This document shows, piece by piece, positions 61,198 through 64,000 of a DNA stretch of 64,000 bases. The first letter of the stretch is position 1. Each line of letters starts with the position of its first letter. The notes under the pieces are model-generated. The model did not search any database and was not told where the DNA came from. It saw nothing but the letters and a program-made list of their open reading frames with translations. The stretch is from Armatimonadota bacterium (GTDB taxonomy: Bacteria > Armatimonadota > HRBIN16): assembly GCA_026003175.1 (NCBI GenBank), contig BPGT01000005.1:62001-126000 (forward strand), in the 5' to 3' direction. The translations under genes were made by a program, and so were the position numbers.

Positions 61198-61518
61198 TCA
61201 TCTGTTCTCCTGTACTGCTTCTTGAAGGTTCCGCGCGTCTATCTTCCCCCTCAGTTTGCCGTCTACTCCGTAGAACGCCACACTCTCGGTGCCGATAACC
61301 GTCCGAAGCCGCCCCTGTCCATCGTAAAGCACAAGCAGCGTCTCTTCGTCCGAAGCCTTCAGTTCAGCACGGATTTTGCCGCCTCTGTCTACCAGCTCAA
61401 TACGCTGTGTGCGGGTAAGCGATATGGTAGGTACTCTGGACTGCGCCCACAGAGTGCCTATTGTCAGCAGTAATGCTGCAGCGAGCAGCGGCATCACTAA
61501 GCCTTTGGTTCTCATCAT
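61198..61518 (-). CDS. small exported hypothetical protein
   Basis: 106 aa. Signal peptide (MMRTKGLVMPLLAAALLLTIGTLWA|QS), then a beta-rich body (IELVDRGGKIRAELKASDEETLLVLYDGQGRLRTVIG, VAFYGVDGKLRGKID). The repeated D-x-x-G-K/R-x-R pattern resembles short beta-hairpin repeats. No family recognised. GGAGGCGAG precedes the ATG at 61518. It is convergent to the pseudopilin gene. Confidence 0.7.
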   Translation of the reverse strand: MMRTKGLVMPLLAAALLLTIGTLWAQSRVPTISLTRTQRIELVDRGGKIRAELKASDEETLLVLYDGQGRLRTVIGTESVAFYGVDGKLRGKIDARNLQEAVQENR

Positions 61519-61732
61519 CTCGCCTCCTTCCCTGTTTGCTTCAACATAACACATTCGGGGCACCGGAAACAAGCTGTTCGCCCGGCAACAGGCTCGCCCC
61601 TGTATGCTGGCAGGATGGTCTGGATGGAGACGGTTTCAGCAGTACACATTCCCTCCACCCACCTGGCAGGTTGCTCCGGGAGGAACCCCCTCCGGCGTCG
61701 CGAAACGGGAATCACTATATTTCCGACGGGTG

Positions 61733-64000
61733 ATGATGATGTGGCGATGTTTGGCTGTTGCTGTTTCGTGGTTGCTCCTTGTTGTATCTGTCACCTCCGT
61801 TCAGTCCGCCCCCCTCTCGCTGCTACGCAACGGCGGCTTCGAGACCGACTCCGGCTGGAGTACGGCGAGCGGAGTGTCGTACGACTCCCAGCACAAACGC
61901 AGTGGTCAACGCAGCCTGCGCGTGGACAGCACGCAGGGGGTGCAGGTAGAGCAGGTCATCTACGCTGTATTGCCGGGTGAGAAATTGACGGTGTGCGGAT
62001 GGGTAGCAACGCAGAACGTCGTGCCTGCTTCTGGAGGAGGCTATGCCTTCATGGCAATCTATCAGTTCGATGTCGCAGGACGCATGGTGGAGGCGCATGA
62101 CTTCGCGCAATATGCCGGCGCCCGCACATGGACGTACGCGGAGTATACGTTCACGGTGAACGCGCAGGCGGAATACATTGCTGTGCGCCTGGGCATCTAT
62201 AATGCGAGCGGTACCGCGTGGTTCGATGACCTCAATCTGGTAAGGGGGCAAAAAGCTGTGGAGTGGAGGGAATCTGGAAGCACCTCGCGACGGACAGACT
62301 ATCGTGCGGTGATACTACACGAGCCATCGCTGCCGGTGAAGGGAGCGTGTACGCCGCTGGAGACTTTTCAACGTGCCCTGGCGGCAGAGGGTATTCCGCT
62401 GACCACGCTGAACGTCTCTCAACTCGCCGACCCCGCCACATTCAACGCCGACAAGTTTGACCTGCTTATCGTGCCTACCGGGGCATCGTTTCCGGTGGAA
62501 GTGAGGAAGACTCTGCAGGCGTTCCTGATGCAGGGGGGCGACCTGCTATGTACCGGCGGGTATGCCTTCGATCATCTGTTGATGGAACAGAACGGTAAAT
62601 GGATACCCTACGCGGAGTTCATCCGGCAGCAGATGGCTCGCGCCAGGGACCCACGTTTTGCCCGCGTGCCTGACGGCGGCTTTGAAGACGGGGGGGTCGG
62701 CTGGGAGGCGGACGTGCGCGAGCAGTGCCGAATCGTGACCGAAAACCCTGCCGCGGGGAAGCGCTGTGCGAAAGTAACAGCCAGCAACGCACAATCGGGA
62801 GCGCGCTTCAGCTACACCTTGCCGGTAGAGCCGGGCGGAATCTATCTGGTAGGGGCATCGATGCGTACTGAGAACGTGCAAGGAGCGGGATTCGCCTTTC
62901 TGGCGGTGTATCAGTATGACCGCGAGGGCAAACTGGTAACCTTCAGGGATTTCGCGCAGGTACGCGGCACACAGGGCTGGAAACGCTACGAAGGGCGGTT
63001 CGAAATCGCACCAAACGCGGCGAAGGTGGTGTTTCACGCGGGGCTATACCTTGCTACCGGGGCGATGTGGTTCGACGAGGTCACCTGCGCCCCAGTTCCT
63101 CGCGAGGAGCGCATCAATGCCCACTATGGCAAGCCCGAAGATGGTCTGGTGATTACCCAAACGCAGCTCACCCTTTTCAGCCCCGACCAGCCGATAGCGG
63201 GCAAGCGAGTGGTTGCCACGCCGCTCATCGGTGCAGACTGGCGATCCGATGGCGAGGTCAAGGGTTATGAAGCCACCGCTCAATTGCGCCAGAACGCCCG
63301 GTGGCTGCCGCTGCTGACGGTGCAGGACGAATACGGGCGTTTTGCCGGGGTAGCGGGCGCGCTGGTGCATCATTTTGCCGGTACATTCACCGACTCCACC
63401 TGGGCGATTTTCGGCGTAGCCAACCGCGACATTTTTGCGGGCACGCAGGGGCAGACGTTGCTTCGGCGAACGGTGCGCTTGCTGCGGGCAGGGGTGTTCG
63501 CCGAGCTCCTGCACAGCGACTACGCCAGCTATCAGCGTGGAGAGACCGCGCGGATTCATCTGGAGATACGCAACACCTCTTCGCGCCCGCAGACGGTGAA
63601 CGCGGTCTGGCGATTGCTGTCACCGGAAGGGACGCTGTTGCAGCAGCAACAGAGCAAACTGGAAATACCCCCCAGCGGTAAGACAAGTACAGAGTGGAGC
63701 TGGACGGTAGCGCAAGACGTGCCTGACTTTGTGGTGGTGCAGGTGGACACTCAGCAGGGCAATCTCACGCTGGATCGTATCGAGAGCGGCTTCTGCGTGA
63801 AGGACGAAAAGGTAGTACAGAGGGGCGTGCGCATTACCTATCGTGACAACGCCTTTACCCTGACCCACCCGGATGGCTCCTCTCAGCGTGCGCTCCTGTT
63901 GGGCACGGATACCTATGGCAACTGGTTCCGGTCGCGCAGCCATAGCCCGCTGACGTGGTTTCGCGAGATTCAGCTGATGCGCGACTACGGGCTGCACATC
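61733..64000 (+). CDS. large multidomain glycoside hydrolase, 3' end outside window
   Basis: 756 residues visible and still open at the window end. The signal peptide is MWRCLAVAVSWLLLVVSVTSVQS after two extra Met. Two carbohydrate-binding-like beta domains of CBM4/9 type (LLRNGGFETDSGWSTASG... and VPDGGFEDGGVGWEADVRE...) flank a Rossmann-like domain (LIVPTGASFPVEVRK, LMQGGDLLCTGGY) like the beta-galactosidase trimerisation/amidotransferase fold. Immunoglobulin-like strands follow, then TDTYGNWFRSRSHSPLTWFREIQ, apparently the start of a catalytic barrel. Any of three adjacent ATGs (61733, 61736, 61739) can start it. The catalytic family cannot be fixed from this part. Confidence 0.82.
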   Translation, partial: MMMWRCLAVAVSWLLLVVSVTSVQSAPLSLLRNGGFETDSGWSTASGVSYDSQHKRSGQRSLRVDSTQGVQVEQVIYAVLPGEKLTVCGWVATQNVVPASGGGYAFMAIYQFDVAGRMVEAHDFAQYAGARTWTYAEYTFTVNAQAEYIAVRLGIYNASGTAWFDDLNLVRGQKAVEWRESGSTSRRTDYRAVILHEPSLPVKGACTPLETFQRALAAEGIPLTTLNVSQLADPATFNADKFDLLIVPTGASFPVEVRKTLQAFLMQGGDLLCTGGYAFDHLLMEQNGKWIPYAEFIRQQMARARDPRFARVPDGGFEDGGVGWEADVREQCRIVTENPAAGKRCAKVTASNAQSGARFSYTLPVEPGGIYLVGASMRTENVQGAGFAFLAVYQYDREGKLVTFRDFAQVRGTQGWKRYEGRFEIAPNAAKVVFHAGLYLATGAMWFDEVTCAPVPREERINAHYGKPEDGLVITQTQLTLFSPDQPIAGKRVVATPLIGADWRSDGEVKGYEATAQLRQNARWLPLLTVQDEYGRFAGVAGALVHHFAGTFTDSTWAIFGVANRDIFAGTQGQTLLRRTVRLLRAGVFAELLHSDYASYQRGETARIHLEIRNTSSRPQTVNAVWRLLSPEGTLLQQQQSKLEIPPSGKTSTEWSWTVAQDVPDFVVVQVDTQQGNLTLDRIESGFCVKDEKVVQRGVRITYRDNAFTLTHPDGSSQRALLLGTDTYGNWFRSRSHSPLTWFREIQLMRDYGLHI

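Noticed and set aside
61615-61980. 121-aa frame before the last glycosidase
   Set aside because: It overlaps the glycosidase signal peptide in another frame and has no coding signature.

Overview
The window reads as chromosomal DNA from a diderm, probably free-living bacterium. The best guess is the Armatimonadota or a neighbouring phylum. The hints are a type II pseudopilin-like gene of the DUF1559 kind with an H-x9-DG signature, many secreted glycoside hydrolases, long GC-rich dispersed hairpin repeats, futalosine-pathway menaquinone synthesis, secretins, a porin and an LptD/OstA-like outer-membrane protein. The phylum call is inference from gene content. I see no rRNA, tRNA, CRISPR array, transposase or replication origin.

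Layout. 1-3.5 kb: the 3' end of an aldo/keto reductase, a GH51 arabinofuranosidase and an ECF sigma factor. 3.5-10.8 kb: a minus-strand accessory island. It holds six fragments of one RHS-repeat core domain. Five are joined to different C-terminal tips, and each of those is followed directly by a different small gene (TPR, HEAT, alpha-solenoid or membrane protein). This looks like an array of displaced Rhs/polymorphic-toxin tips with partner, possibly immunity, genes and no full-length Rhs parent. It is the most unusual part of the window. 10.8-19.8 kb: argJ, a small transaldolase, two PIN toxin-antitoxin pairs (both toxins broken), a sugar ABC permease, an APC transporter, a GH5-like glycosidase and a CobW GTPase.

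19.8-28.3 kb forms an anaerobic-type respiratory block: moaA (molybdenum cofactor), mqnC (menaquinone), then a promoter driving a tri-haem cytochrome c, a four-cluster ferredoxin subunit, a Tat-exported molybdopterin oxidoreductase and a porin-like protein. 28.5-37 kb: a beta-helix protein, a DUF5060-type glycosidase, an LptD-like gene and a comEC gene. The last two abut a tandem array of 96-bp double-hairpin repeats, and both look damaged at that junction. 37-43 kb: purF, a second repeat cluster, a protoglobin chemoreceptor with a zinc-binding tail, and cysK with an Rrf2 regulator. 43-51 kb: yebC, a putative ABC-2 export pair, a cysteine-rich exported protein, miaB, a coiled-coil repeat protein and a RhaD-like aldolase. 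51-56 kb: three overlapping secretin genes. 56-64 kb: an ADP-ribosylglycohydrolase, leuCD, a pseudopilin with a near-consensus promoter, and the start of a large multidomain glycosidase running off the window end.

Three genes (comEC and two PIN toxins) carry frameshifts, two of them inside homopolymer runs. Assembly error cannot be excluded for those two.
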